Source of the DNA: UBA1783 sp033808805
GTDB taxonomy: Bacteria; Bacillota_I; Bacilli_A; Erysipelotrichales; Erysipelotrichaceae
Length of the DNA: 35,163 nucleotides
Direction: 5' to 3'
Assembly (NCBI GenBank): GCA_033808805.1
Contig: JAPXMY010000013.1
Location: 1-35,163, forward strand
Shown: one piece after another, positions 1 through 7,963 of the stretch
Position numbering within the stretch: the first letter of the stretch is position 1
Layout of the letters: the number at the start of each line of letters is the position of its first letter
Notes under the pieces: model-generated
The model's database searches: none
What the model saw: only the letters and a program-made list of their open reading frames with translations
What the model was told of the DNA's origin: nothing
Translations under genes and position numbers: made by a program

Positions 1-1
1 A

Positions 2-382
2 GAACTGTCTAAACAACTTAAAACTAAAATGAGTGAAGAAGAGTTGAGTAAAATGGAAAATGAAAAAATGTTAAATGAAATGAAAGAAAAATTAGAAAAT
101 CTTGAAAAAGAAAAAACAATTTCAACTCATCAAGCAAGATTTTTAGGATTAGGCTATGATGACAAGACTGCTTTAGAAAGTGCAACAGCATTAGAGGCTG
201 GCGATATGGAAAAGGTGTTTGAAATTCAAAAATCATTTTTAGAAAATGAAAAGAAAAACTGGGAAAAAGAGCAAGTAGGTAAGCAACCTGGTTTATCTAA
301 AGGAAAAGAAGTTGGTGGAACAGATGTTGATAAACAAGTTGAAAACCAATTAAGAAAAAGTATGGGCTTACCTATGAAGTAA
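2..382 (+). CDS. Phage capsid scaffolding protein, 5' end outside window
   Basis: The reading frame is open from the first complete codon of the window (base 2) through an internal ATG at 29, so this is the C-terminal part of a longer gene rather than a 117-aa protein starting at 29. The visible part opens with a Glu/Lys-rich predicted coiled coil (about the first 40 residues), followed by a short helical stretch and a Gly/Lys tail ending SMGLPMK. Acidic/basic coiled-coil composition and the position directly before the major capsid gene are typical of DUF4355/Gp46-like scaffolding proteins, which guide HK97-fold capsid assembly and are then removed. The family name is an inference from position and composition; no catalytic motif is expected. 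Confidence 0.72.
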   Translation, partial: ELSKQLKTKMSEEELSKMENEKMLNEMKEKLENLEKEKTISTHQARFLGLGYDDKTALESATALEAGDMEKVFEIQKSFLENEKKNWEKEQVGKQPGLSKGKEVGGTDVDKQVENQLRKSMGLPMK

Positions 383-403
383 GAAAAGGAGTTTGATTAA
401 AAT

Positions 404-1312
404 ATGGCAAATAATATTTCATTAGCTGAAAAGTATGTACCTTTACTTGATGAAGTTTATAAATATAATTCAAAATCAAGTATTTTAGATACACCTGATG
501 ATAAGGTCAAATTTAGCGGAGCAAATAAAATCAAATATTTCAAAATGGAGCTAGATGGGTTAGGTGATTATAGTAAATCAAATGGCTTTGTTGATGGTGA
601 TGTAACAGGTACGTGGGAAGATTTAACTTTAACTAAAGACAGAGGTAGAAGTTTCAGTGTAGATAACATGGATAATGAAGAAAGTGCAGGTCTTGCATTT
701 GGAGCATTAGCTGGTGAATACATTAGAACAAAAGTTACCCCTGAGTTAGATGCTTATCGTTTTGCCTCTTATTGTGCAAAAGCTGGTACTGTAGAAAATG
801 GAGATATTGTTAAAGGTACTACAAATGTAGCTGACTTAATTGATGATGGTATTGCAGTATTAGGTGATAAGGAAGTTCCAGTAGAAGGTAGAATTTTATT
901 TATTAGTGAAAATGCTTATGCTGGTATTAAGAAAGATGTGGAAAGAGTTACTATCAATGGTGATGGTAATGTCGATAGAAATGTATATGTCTATGATGGA
1001 ATGATCGTAATTAGAGTTCCAAAGATTAGATTTAATACAGCTATTACATTGTTGGATGGTGAAACAAGTGGGCAAACAGCTGGTGGCTATGTGGTTCCTG
1101 CAATGACAAGTTATCCAATTAACTTTATGATTGTTCATCCAAGTGCTGTTATTCAAATTGCAAAACATAAAAAACCAAGAGTATTTGATCCTGATACTAA
1201 TCAAAAGAAAGATGCTTGGAAGTTTGATTATCGTATTTATCATGATGCTTTAGTTTATGAAAACAAAGTTGATGGTATTTATGTTCATAGAGCTGCTACT
1301 GCTAACCAGTAA
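404..1312 (+). CDS. Major capsid protein (HK97-fold type)
   Basis: A 302-aa protein starting MANNISLAEKYVPLLDEVY, following the scaffold gene and preceding the head-tail connectors. The N-terminal pattern (LAEKY.P.LDE.YK..S.SSIL, then a GDY..SNGFVDGDV.G.WE segment) is characteristic of a large group of capsid proteins in phages of clostridia and relatives. There is no long N-terminal prodomain, consistent with a separate scaffold gene. An AGGAG ribosome site lies about 10 bases before the ATG. It builds the icosahedral head. Family placement is by recognition and context; the fold itself cannot be shown here. Confidence 0.88.
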   Translation: MANNISLAEKYVPLLDEVYKYNSKSSILDTPDDKVKFSGANKIKYFKMELDGLGDYSKSNGFVDGDVTGTWEDLTLTKDRGRSFSVDNMDNEESAGLAFGALAGEYIRTKVTPELDAYRFASYCAKAGTVENGDIVKGTTNVADLIDDGIAVLGDKEVPVEGRILFISENAYAGIKKDVERVTINGDGNVDRNVYVYDGMIVIRVPKIRFNTAITLLDGETSGQTAGGYVVPAMTSYPINFMIVHPSAVIQIAKHKKPRVFDPDTNQKKDAWKFDYRIYHDALVYENKVDGIYVHRAATANQ

Positions 1313-1455
1313 TGGCTGAAAAAGTAACAAAACAAGGGTTATTTGTTGGACTGATAGTTGAAAAAGATGTAGTAGATGAGGTGAAAGAAACTACTGAAAA
1401 AGTAGTTAAAAAGCCAACATCTACTACACCTAAAAAGCCAACTAAAACTAAATAA
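1312..1455 (+). CDS. Small basic phage protein after capsid gene (47 aa)
   Basis: The ATG overlaps the capsid stop codon (TAATG), which suggests translational coupling. The product begins MAEKVTKQGLFVGLIVEKDV, followed by an acidic/basic stretch and a Lys/Thr/Pro-rich tail (repeated KKPT units). Small Lys/Thr/Pro-tailed proteins are common between capsid and connector genes in related phages, but their function is not settled; some are head decoration or fibre-like proteins. The low-complexity tail could bind DNA or the capsid surface (speculative). The gene is short but fills an otherwise empty gap of about 160 bases in a tightly packed operon. Confidence 0.6.
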   Translation: MAEKVTKQGLFVGLIVEKDVVDEVKETTEKVVKKPTSTTPKKPTKTK

Positions 1456-1473
1456 TTAGAAAGGTGGTATCTT

Positions 1474-1791
1474 ATGACTGTATTAGAAAAGTTAAAATCT
1501 TTATTAAATATTACTGATACTGGTGAAGATACTATACTGAAAGAGTTATTAGATATTGCTCAAAGTACAATTTTAAATCGTAGGTATCCGTTTGGTATTC
1601 CAAGTGATGTAGTAAAGGTTCCTGATAGATATATATCTAACCAGTTGGAAATTGCTAAATATCTTTATCTGAAACAGGGAGCAGAAGGTCAGATAGTTCA
1701 TGATGAAAGTGGTATCAGAAGGACATATTCCAATACCCATATTCCAGAAGAGCTGTTGATAGATATTACACCTTTAGCAAGATTATTATGA
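1474..1791 (+). CDS. Head-tail connector (gp6-like)
   Basis: A 105-aa, largely helical protein: MTVLEKLKSLLNI at the start, a mid-protein helix containing ISNQLEIAKYLYLKQGAEGQ, and a C-terminal segment IRRTYSNTHIPEELLIDITPLARLL. The arrangement (short helices, a 'GAEGQ...DESGI.R.Y' stretch, C-terminal 'I.P.A') matches phage DNA-packaging/head-tail connector proteins of the gp6/YqbG type that form a ring under the portal. An AAAGGTGG ribosome site is 7-8 bases before the ATG. It overlaps the next gene by ATGA, as expected for stoichiometric connector subunits. Confidence 0.75.
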   Translation: MTVLEKLKSLLNITDTGEDTILKELLDIAQSTILNRRYPFGIPSDVVKVPDRYISNQLEIAKYLYLKQGAEGQIVHDESGIRRTYSNTHIPEELLIDITPLARLL

Positions 1792-2144
1792 GATGTTTAG
1801 AAAGAAATAAAACGAAGGTATATTATGCCAATGTTATAGGTAGAGTTCCTATTATGGAAGATGGCTATAATACAGGTCAATACGAGCTGGCTTATAGTGA
1901 ACCTGAAGAAATAAAAGCATATGTTACCAGTGGTACAGGAAATACCAATACTGAATTATTTGGATTAAATATTACTTACGATAAGGTTATGATCACTGAA
2001 AATATTAATCTGGATATTAAGGAAAGCAGCATATTCTGGATTGATAATACTGATGTTACTGAAAGTCATGATTATATTGTTAGTTCTATTAGAAAGAGTT
2101 TAAACAGTATGTCTGTAGCTTTAAGGAAGGTCAAAGTAGATTGA
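1788..2144 (+). CDS. Head closure / head-tail adaptor protein
   Basis: A 118-aa protein starting MRCLERNKTKVYYANVIG, coupled to the preceding connector gene by a 4-base ATGA overlap. It is beta-rich with a YNTGQYELAYSEPEEIKAYV segment and GNTNTELFGLN...YDKVM, resembling head-closure proteins (second connector ring) of siphoviruses. Assignment rests mainly on its fixed place between the gp6-like connector and the gp10-like protein, plus size; sequence recognition is moderate. It probably seals the packaged head and provides the docking surface for the tail. Confidence 0.62.
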   Translation: MRCLERNKTKVYYANVIGRVPIMEDGYNTGQYELAYSEPEEIKAYVTSGTGNTNTELFGLNITYDKVMITENINLDIKESSIFWIDNTDVTESHDYIVSSIRKSLNSMSVALRKVKVD

Positions 2145-2593
2145 GTTTTACAATAAAAACTAAAGGTATTCAAAGAACAATTGATTCCTTAAAGAAATTC
2201 ACATCAGATAAGCCAAGTACAGTAGTTCATACCTTAGGGCAATTAGGACAACAGATAGCACAAGATTACGTACCTGTTGAAACAGGGGATTTAAGAGCAA
2301 ACATAAAATATAACTATTTGGATGACACCAGATGTGAAGTGGTAGCAGATACCCCATATGCCAAGTTTGTGGAATATGGAACAGGGGTTAGAGGCAAGAA
2401 TAGTCCACATCCAGAAACACAATGGGAATATGATATAAACCAACATGGTGATAAAGGCTGGTGGTATTATGACACCAATCAAGGTAGGTTCAGATGGACT
2501 AAAGGTCAGACAAGTAAACATTTTATGTATGATACTAGAAAAAAATTAGAATCAATGTTCTCTAAAATAGCAAACGAGGTGTATAGGAAATGA
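2141..2593 (+). CDS. HK97 gp10-like head-tail protein
   Basis: A 150-aa protein beginning at a TTG codon (2141) that overlaps the stop of the previous gene; AAGGAAGG lies 10 bases upstream and no ATG fits, so TTG is the supported start. The core VPVETGDLRANIKY followed by VVADTPYAKFVEYGTG is the hallmark of HK97 gp10/phage tail-completion proteins. A Trp/Tyr-rich insert (QWEYDINQHGDKGWWYYD) and PHPETQ loop follow, then a C-terminal helix (MYDTRKKLESMFSKIANEV). It acts at head-tail joining or tail completion. The next gene starts inside its stop codon. Confidence 0.85.
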   Translation: MSFTIKTKGIQRTIDSLKKFTSDKPSTVVHTLGQLGQQIAQDYVPVETGDLRANIKYNYLDDTRCEVVADTPYAKFVEYGTGVRGKNSPHPETQWEYDINQHGDKGWWYYDTNQGRFRWTKGQTSKHFMYDTRKKLESMFSKIANEVYRK

Positions 2594-2979
2594 TAGATGT
2601 TGAAAACAAAGTATTTGATAGAGTTTACAACAAAGTAGTTTCACAATATCCCAAGATTTTTGCTACAAGTGAATATGTTAGAGAAGTTGCAAATTTCCCT
2701 GCCTATTCTCTTATTGAAATGGATAATCGAGTAAATATGCCAAGTCGTAGCTTATCGAAAATAGAAAATATGGCTGATTTGATGTATGAGCTTAATGTTT
2801 ATTCCAATAAGAAAAGTGGTAAGAAACAGGAGTGTAAAAAGATTTGGAAGTTGATTGACAGTGAAATGTCTGATATGGGTTTTACCAGAACATATGGTCG
2901 ACCTATTGATAATTTAGAAGATGCAACAATTTATCGTATTGTTGCTATATATGAAAAAATTGAGAATGGAGAGTTATAA
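2590..2979 (+). CDS. Tail terminator / minor capsid-like protein
   Basis: A 129-aa protein coupled by ATGA to the gp10-like gene. It has an N-terminal helix (MIDVENKVFDRVYNKVVSQYP), a FPAYSLIEMDNRV segment, a central 'MYELNVYSNKKSGKKQECKK' and a C-terminal 'RTYGRPIDNLEDATIYRIVAIYEKI'. This layout (helix, beta strands, 'Y.V.VYSN', final 'I.R....Y') is that of tail-terminator proteins (gpU-like) that cap the tail tube. The position directly before the tail tube gene supports this. Sequence recognition alone would not be decisive. Confidence 0.65.
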   Translation: MIDVENKVFDRVYNKVVSQYPKIFATSEYVREVANFPAYSLIEMDNRVNMPSRSLSKIENMADLMYELNVYSNKKSGKKQECKKIWKLIDSEMSDMGFTRTYGRPIDNLEDATIYRIVAIYEKIENGEL

Positions 2980-2981
2980 AA

Positions 2982-3380
2982 ATGGCAAGTTCAAGTTATA
3001 AAACATATTTGATGCACAAGGCATCTGGTGGAACTGATTATGCAAAGTTAGTAGATATCAAAGATTTTCCAGATTTGGGTGGAGAACCTGAAATGTTGGA
3101 AACAACCACATTAAGTGATGCTATTCATACTTATGTTATGGGTATTCAGTCACTGGATGCTTTAACATTTACCTGTAATTATGACAAAACCAAGTTTACT
3201 GAATTAAAAGCTTTAGAAGGAGTTGCTGAAAATTATGCAGTTTACTTTGATGAAGATGGTTCAGATGGTATGTTTACGTTTACAGGTCAGTTAAGTGTAT
3301 ATGCAGCAGGCAAAGGAGTAAATGAAGTTAGAGAAATGATAGTTTCTATTGCTCCAAACACACCTATTACATTTGCATAA
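2982..3380 (+). CDS. Major tail tube protein
   Basis: A 132-aa protein starting MASSSYKTYLMHKASGG, two bases after the previous stop. Features typical of small siphovirus tail tube proteins are visible: an early YAKLVDIKDFPDLGGEPEMLETTTLSD stretch (the 'D.P.lgg.pe.le.TtLsD' signature), a central beta-sheet region, and a C-terminal GQLSVYAAGKGVNEVREMIVSIAPNTPI. It polymerises around the tape measure to form the non-contractile tail tube. No sheath gene is present nearby, in keeping with a siphovirus. Confidence 0.83.
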   Translation: MASSSYKTYLMHKASGGTDYAKLVDIKDFPDLGGEPEMLETTTLSDAIHTYVMGIQSLDALTFTCNYDKTKFTELKALEGVAENYAVYFDEDGSDGMFTFTGQLSVYAAGKGVNEVREMIVSIAPNTPITFA

Positions 3381-3401
3381 TAGAGAAAAGAGGTAAAGGC
3401 A

Positions 3402-3737
3402 ATGGAAATGGCAAAACAGATTAAATTTGAATATAAAGGACAGGATTATACCTTAGAGTTTACTAGAAACACTGCCAGACAGTTAGAAAACACAGGTTTT
3501 AAGTTGGAAGATATAGGCAATAAGCCTAATATTGCAATTCCCTTACTTTTTCAAGCATCATTTTTAGTACATCATAAAAGGATTAAACAGCCTTTGGTTA
3601 ATGAAATCTATAACAGATTACCTAACAAGGATGAGTTGATTGCAAAATTAGCTGAAATGTATGGAGATACTGTTAATACATTATTAGCTGATCCAGAAGA
3701 TGATGAGGGAAACATAGACTGGGAAGGGAATTGGTAG
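3402..3737 (+). CDS. Tail assembly chaperone, frame 0 (gpG-like)
   Basis: A 111-aa protein: MEMAKQIKFEYKGQDYTLEFTRNTARQLE, then IPLLFQASFLVHHKRI and a C-terminal acidic stretch ADPEDDEGNIDWEGNW. The start 'I.FEYKG..YTLE..R...R.LE..GF' matches the DUF5055 family found at the tail-chaperone position. Start choice is open between ATG 3402 and ATG 3408; AGAGG and AAAGG sit upstream. The last codons contain a GGGAAAC heptamer (3707-3713) in the correct phase for -1 slippage into the next frame, so this is probably the short (G) product of a G/GT pair. It coats the tape measure during tail assembly. Confidence 0.8.
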   Translation: MEMAKQIKFEYKGQDYTLEFTRNTARQLENTGFKLEDIGNKPNIAIPLLFQASFLVHHKRIKQPLVNEIYNRLPNKDELIAKLAEMYGDTVNTLLADPEDDEGNIDWEGNW

Positions 3738-3756
3738 AAACTGATTCTACTTCCCA
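3707..3756 (+). promoter_or_regulatory. Programmed -1 frameshift signal: GGGAAAC plus hairpin
   Basis: GGGAAAC (3707-3713) lies in frame 0 as G GGA AAC, the X XXY YYZ arrangement needed for simultaneous -1 slippage. Downstream, GGGAA (3726-3730) plus GTAGAA (3734-3739) can pair with TTCTAC (3745-3750) plus TTCCC (3751-3755), with a 3-base bulge and a 5-base ACTGA loop. A competing outer pairing TGGGAA (3720-3725) with TTCCCA (3751-3756) would begin only 6 bases after the heptamer. The -1 frame opens right at the heptamer. Lambda G/GT and many other tail chaperone pairs use such signals; use here is inferred. Confidence 0.75.
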
Positions 3757-4141
3757 TTTAACTTATACAGATGTTTTTAACCAAAGTTTTCCTTATTACC
3801 TGTCTATAGGGATGAGTTATGAGGAGTTTTGGAACAAGGATGTTTATTTAGTAAAAGCATACAAAAAAGCAGAAGAATATCGTTTTAACAGGATGAATAG
3901 AGATGCCTGGGTACAGGGTATGTATATATATGAGGCTCTGGCAGATGTCAGTCCTGTGTTAAATGCTTTTGCTAAAAAAGGTACAAAGATAAGACCATAT
4001 TCAAAAGAACCATATGCCTTTACTTTTGGTGAAAAAGATAAGGAAGAACAAAGTGTCAAAAAGCAAAACGAAATGTTTGCGAAGATGAAAAAATATGCTG
4101 ATAGAGTAAATAAATACTTTAAGGGGAAATCTAATGAGTGA
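3707..4141 (+). CDS. Tail assembly chaperone, -1 frame extension (GT-like)
   Basis: The frame is open immediately after tandem TGA codons (3701-3706), so it can be entered at the slippery site. Slippage at GGGAAAC would join 104 residues of the upstream frame to 142 residues here, a 246-aa fusion. A TTG at 3731 could start it alone (136 aa), but no good ribosome site stands before it. The product has Tyr-rich helical segments (FNQSFPYYLSIGMSYEEFW..D..LVKAYKKAEEYR, then DAWVQGMYIYEALADVSPVLNAF) and a Lys-rich coil at the end. The 'M.y.efW..d..l...Y..a.e' pattern is typical of the T part of phage tail chaperones. It overlaps the tape measure start. Confidence 0.72.
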   Translation, partial: GKHRLGRELVETDSTSHLTYTDVFNQSFPYYLSIGMSYEEFWNKDVYLVKAYKKAEEYRFNRMNRDAWVQGMYIYEALADVSPVLNAFAKKGTKIRPYSKEPYAFTFGEKDKEEQSVKKQNEMFAKMKKYADRVNKYFKGKSNE

Positions 4142-7100
4142 TGTTTCAAACAGAATAGGTATAGAAATAAGTTATGTAGATAAAGATAACAGTGTTGAGA
4201 AATTATCACAAGTTGCCAGTGCTTTGGAAAAGGTAGCTGAAGTAAGTGAACGATTACAGAAAATCGCATCAAAAGCTTTAGATAAGGTAAGTGAAAGCAC
4301 TAAAAAGACAAAAGAGCAGACTGATAAATTAAAAGACAGTTCAAGTGATACAATCAGCTCTTTTAATCGTATTAAATCAGCTGTAACCAATGCAGGAGAT
4401 GCCTTTGGGTATCTAAGGAAAATGACATCCCTGGCTATTGCTGGGTTAATTGGAATAGTAACGTATGTAATGAATAAATTTATTCATAGTTCCAGTAATT
4501 ATATTGAGGCGATTAACCTGTTTGGGCAAAGTATGAAAGAGTACAGTAAAGATGCCTATGATTTTGCTACAACAGTCAGTGAACTAATGGGTATTGATAT
4601 AAGCAACTGGATTGAAAACCAAGGTATATTTATGACACTTGCTACAGGATTTGGTGTAGCCAGTGATAGAGCAGCCATAATGAGTAAAAACCTAACTCAG
4701 CTGGGTTATGATATTTCATCATTTTTCAATATTTCTGTTGAAGATTCTATGGCGAAGTTGCAATCAGGGCTAGCTGGTGAATTAGAGCCTTTAAGAAGAA
4801 TTGGTTATGATCTGTCTAAAGCAACATTACAAGTTATAGCATTGGAATTAGGTATTAGAAAAACATTTAATGAAATGACACAGGCTGAAAAAGCACAATT
4901 AAGATACCATGCTATCATGACACAGGTTGTTACTGTTCAAGGTGATATGGCAAGAACATTAAATGCTCCAGCCAACCAGTTAAGAGTGCTAAGAGAACAA
5001 TTTCATATGCTAACCAGAAGTATAGGGAATATATTTATTCCTATGTTAAATGCAGTCTTGCCTTATATTATAGCTATTGTTAAAGGGTTAAGAATGGTTG
5101 CTGATGCTGTAGCCTCTATGGTTGGTTATAAATTACCAGCATTAGAGTGGGATGGTAGTTTTAATGATATGGCAAGTGGTGCTGCTCAACTGGAAGATAA
5201 TCTGAATGGAGCAGGTCGAAGAGCTAAGGAATTAAAGAAACAGTTAGCTGGGTTTGATGAAATTAATAACCTTACTACTAATGATTCTAGTCCTGGTGGA
5301 AGTGGAATTGATATAGGTAGTGATGGCTGGATAGATTTCCCATTAGTCCAATATGATTTCCTGAAAGGTTTAGTTACCAATAGAATAGATGAGGCTTATA
5401 ACAAGCTGAAACCTTTCTTTGAGTTTGTGAAAAATAATATTATTACTATTGTGGGTTTAACAGGTAGCATTTGGGCGGGAAGTAAATTGTTAAAATTTGT
5501 TGGAACAGGCACTAAATTATTTAGAGAGTTAAAAAAAGAAATCGTAGAAAATTTAAGTGATATAGGCTGGGATAAATATTTAAAAAATTTACCTAAGTCG
5601 TTGCTTGGAGTAGGTAGTTTAACGGTTGGTATAGGACTATCTTTTGGTTCTAGTTTTGATATAGGTCAAAACAATATTAATTTAAAAAACTCTATTACAG
5701 AGATACTGGGATTAGCAGCAAGTGCGATAGGTGGATCATTACTTTTTTCAGCACCTTATGGATGGATAATTGGTTTAGGAATTGGATTAGCAGTTAGCAT
5801 TATAGGATATGCCAGCGGACAGAATAAGGCAATAAGTGATATGGTTAAAGACACTTTCTATGCTGATAATGGTGGTGTTCCTATTGGTATGCTTGTTGAT
5901 GAGTTTAGTTCTTTTATGTCAGTTTTAACTAATGGTACTGAGGCTATTACTTCAACCAGCCAGCATATGAACGAGTTGAAAACAAGTATTGAGAATACAG
6001 TTGTCGAAATAAATACTATAGAAACTGCCTGGAACAGAGGTCTTATTAGTACAGAAGAAGCAACAAGTCAATTAAAGATTAAGTTCCAAAGTTTATATGA
6101 CACCAGTTATGAATATATGAATGGTGTTTATGACAATATTAAAAAAGGTGTTGCGTTAGGTTTCTTTGATAGTTTAGCTGAGGCGGGCATCAGTGTAAAT
6201 GCTATTACAGAGCTACTTAACGAATTAAGAGGTACCAGTAATGAGGCAATGGAAATAGTCAAACAAGATTTTTCTGAGTTAGATAATCAGTTAAAACAAG
6301 GTTTAATTACACCTGAACAATATTTAAGTAGATATAGTGAATTATCATCTAAGATGTTTGAAGTAAGTGGTGTAGCCAGTGAACTGAGAATGAATGTAGG
6401 AGCCTTATCTGCTCAAATGAGTATGGTTGACTGGGGTGATGAACAAGAGGCGGGTAGAGCAATGGAAAAATTAAAAACCAGTGCTTTGGATGCTCAAAAT
6501 CAAGTTAATTTAACCTTTGATGCTTTACAGAATGATTTAGCAAAATTAAGAGATATGGCTATTGCTCAAGGAGCAGATGAAAATAAGATTAATTTAATCG
6601 ATAATATGATTCAAATTAATGAGCAGACAAGATTAGCTAAATTAAACGAAATCGAGATACAATTTAAAACCTTATTTGGCGAAATTCAAACATCATTAGT
6701 ACAGGGTGCTGAAGAGGTACAAAAAGCAGCCAGTGAAAAATGGAATAATATGACCTGGTTAGATCAGTTGTTTGCTGGTGGTAGTGAAGCCAGATATGTA
6801 GCCAAGGCTGTTAGTAATTATACAAGTAATATAGCAACACCAATAAGAAATTCATTATTAAAAGAGATGAAAGAACTGGGTGTTGATATAGAAATGGGAT
6901 TTTTTACAGGTGCCGAAGAAGAATCTAAAAGATTAAATCAACAATGGATGGATTTATTAATGTTACCTTATGAAATCACGAAAGAAGTAATGGAAATAAA
7001 TTCAGCTAGTAAAAAAATGAAAACCCTAGGTGGTTTCATGTCTGAAGGAGTACTTATAGGGTATGTGGATGGCTTAAAAAATATAGTAAATGAGGTTAAA

Positions 7101-7577
7101 ACACCTATCAACAATATCATAGGTAGTTGGGAAAAAATGGTAAGTTCTATTATCAGGGGTAATAATGCAATTATTAGTAGTTTGAGAAGTATCAGAGTAG
7201 ATATTCCTGACTGGGTTCCTAACTATGGTGGCAAGAGATGGAGTTTAAATAATCTATATACCAGTGGTACCAGTGTCAGTTTACCTAAACTGGCAAAAGG
7301 TGGAGTAATTACCAGACCTACATTGGCAATGGTTGGTGAGGCAGGTAGTGAAGTTGTGATGCCTTTAGAAAATAATACTGGCTGGATTAGTGCATTAGCT
7401 ACTCAGATAGATAGTCATATTGATAGCAGTAAGACTGAATCATATTTACAAAGAGTGGTTAGTCTATTAGAAAATATGGATTTGACTATTGAGTTAGATG
7501 GTGATGAAGTTGCTAACAAAACGATTCATAAGATAAACGAAAAGTCACGTATTCAGGGAAGGAGTGTTATTAAATGA
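4134..7577 (+). CDS. Tape measure protein (tail length)
   Basis: At 1147 aa this is the largest protein in the window and overlaps the chaperone gene by 8 bases. The N-terminus (residues 1-80) is a coiled-coil region rich in Lys/Ser/Glu. Hydrophobic segments follow at about 99-115, 300-320, 430-452, 488-505 and 525-562. Long helical stretches reach to about residue 1000, and a C-terminal 'LAKGGVITRPTLAMVGEAGSEVVMPLE' motif is the standard end motif of phage tape measures. It sets tail length and helps DNA passage through the membrane. By the usual rule of about 0.15 nm per residue the tail would be near 170 nm (inference). Confidence 0.92.
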   Translation: MSDVSNRIGIEISYVDKDNSVEKLSQVASALEKVAEVSERLQKIASKALDKVSESTKKTKEQTDKLKDSSSDTISSFNRIKSAVTNAGDAFGYLRKMTSLAIAGLIGIVTYVMNKFIHSSSNYIEAINLFGQSMKEYSKDAYDFATTVSELMGIDISNWIENQGIFMTLATGFGVASDRAAIMSKNLTQLGYDISSFFNISVEDSMAKLQSGLAGELEPLRRIGYDLSKATLQVIALELGIRKTFNEMTQAEKAQLRYHAIMTQVVTVQGDMARTLNAPANQLRVLREQFHMLTRSIGNIFIPMLNAVLPYIIAIVKGLRMVADAVASMVGYKLPALEWDGSFNDMASGAAQLEDNLNGAGRRAKELKKQLAGFDEINNLTTNDSSPGGSGIDIGSDGWIDFPLVQYDFLKGLVTNRIDEAYNKLKPFFEFVKNNIITIVGLTGSIWAGSKLLKFVGTGTKLFRELKKEIVENLSDIGWDKYLKNLPKSLLGVGSLTVGIGLSFGSSFDIGQNNINLKNSITEILGLAASAIGGSLLFSAPYGWIIGLGIGLAVSIIGYASGQNKAISDMVKDTFYADNGGVPIGMLVDEFSSFMSVLTNGTEAITSTSQHMNELKTSIENTVVEINTIETAWNRGLISTEEATSQLKIKFQSLYDTSYEYMNGVYDNIKKGVALGFFDSLAEAGISVNAITELLNELRGTSNEAMEIVKQDFSELDNQLKQGLITPEQYLSRYSELSSKMFEVSGVASELRMNVGALSAQMSMVDWGDEQEAGRAMEKLKTSALDAQNQVNLTFDALQNDLAKLRDMAIAQGADENKINLIDNMIQINEQTRLAKLNEIEIQFKTLFGEIQTSLVQGAEEVQKAASEKWNNMTWLDQLFAGGSEARYVAKAVSNYTSNIATPIRNSLLKEMKELGVDIEMGFFTGAEEESKRLNQQWMDLLMLPYEITKEVMEINSASKKMKTLGGFMSEGVLIGYVDGLKNIVNEVKTPINNIIGSWEKMVSSIIRGNNAIISSLRSIRVDIPDWVPNYGGKRWSLNNLYTSGTSVSLPKLAKGGVITRPTLAMVGEAGSEVVMPLENNTGWISALATQIDSHIDSSKTESYLQRVVSLLENMDLTIELDGDEVANKTIHKINEKSRIQGRSVIK

Positions 7578-7963
7578 TTTGGCAACTAAAATATGATGCT
7601 AATTATATAGATATGCCTTCCCCATCTTCCTTCAAAATAGATGGTGAGGATTTGGATTTAAACTCATATAGAAGTGTCGTTAATGGAAATCTGATAAGAA
7701 ATATTTTAGGTTTTAAATGGCACAAACTATATTTTGAATTTTCCTTTATGTATAGAGAAGAGGCGGTCGATTTATTAAATAAAGTCAGTTATACATATCC
7801 TTTAGAAATAAGAGTAAAAAGTCCATTTGTGTCAACTGAATGGAAAGATTTAAAGGGTTATGTATCTAAAGCACCTATTGAGTTTAAAGGTTGCTTTCTC
7901 CCTGATGGAACATGGGGAAGAGGTTATGTAGTAGGATTTAATTTTATAGAGGCGGTTAGATGA
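7574..7963 (+). CDS. Distal tail-type protein (small)
   Basis: A 129-aa protein, ATGA-coupled to the tape measure and to the next gene. It starts MIWQLKYDANYIDMPSPSSF and contains YRSVVNGNLIRNILGFKWHKLYFEFSFM, a beta-rich 'R...G.l.R..lg.K.kl.f.f' pattern seen in small distal-tail/baseplate proteins (DUF6711-like) located after the tape measure in Firmicutes siphophages. It would form the ring linking tail tube and hub. The role is inferred from position and fold-like pattern. Confidence 0.62.
   Translation: MIWQLKYDANYIDMPSPSSFKIDGEDLDLNSYRSVVNGNLIRNILGFKWHKLYFEFSFMYREEAVDLLNKVSYTYPLEIRVKSPFVSTEWKDLKGYVSKAPIEFKGCFLPDGTWGRGYVVGFNFIEAVR

Noticed and set aside
2291..2521. Various long antisense frames in the phage genes and in pcrA, ligA and the acidic-repeat gene
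   Set aside because: They lie entirely opposite recognisable proteins, lack ribosome sites and encode low-complexity sequence.
3720..3727. GGGAAGG as a frameshift heptamer
   Set aside because: It is out of phase with the chaperone frame and the last bases do not repair after -1 slippage; the in-phase GGGAAAC 14 bases earlier fits far better.
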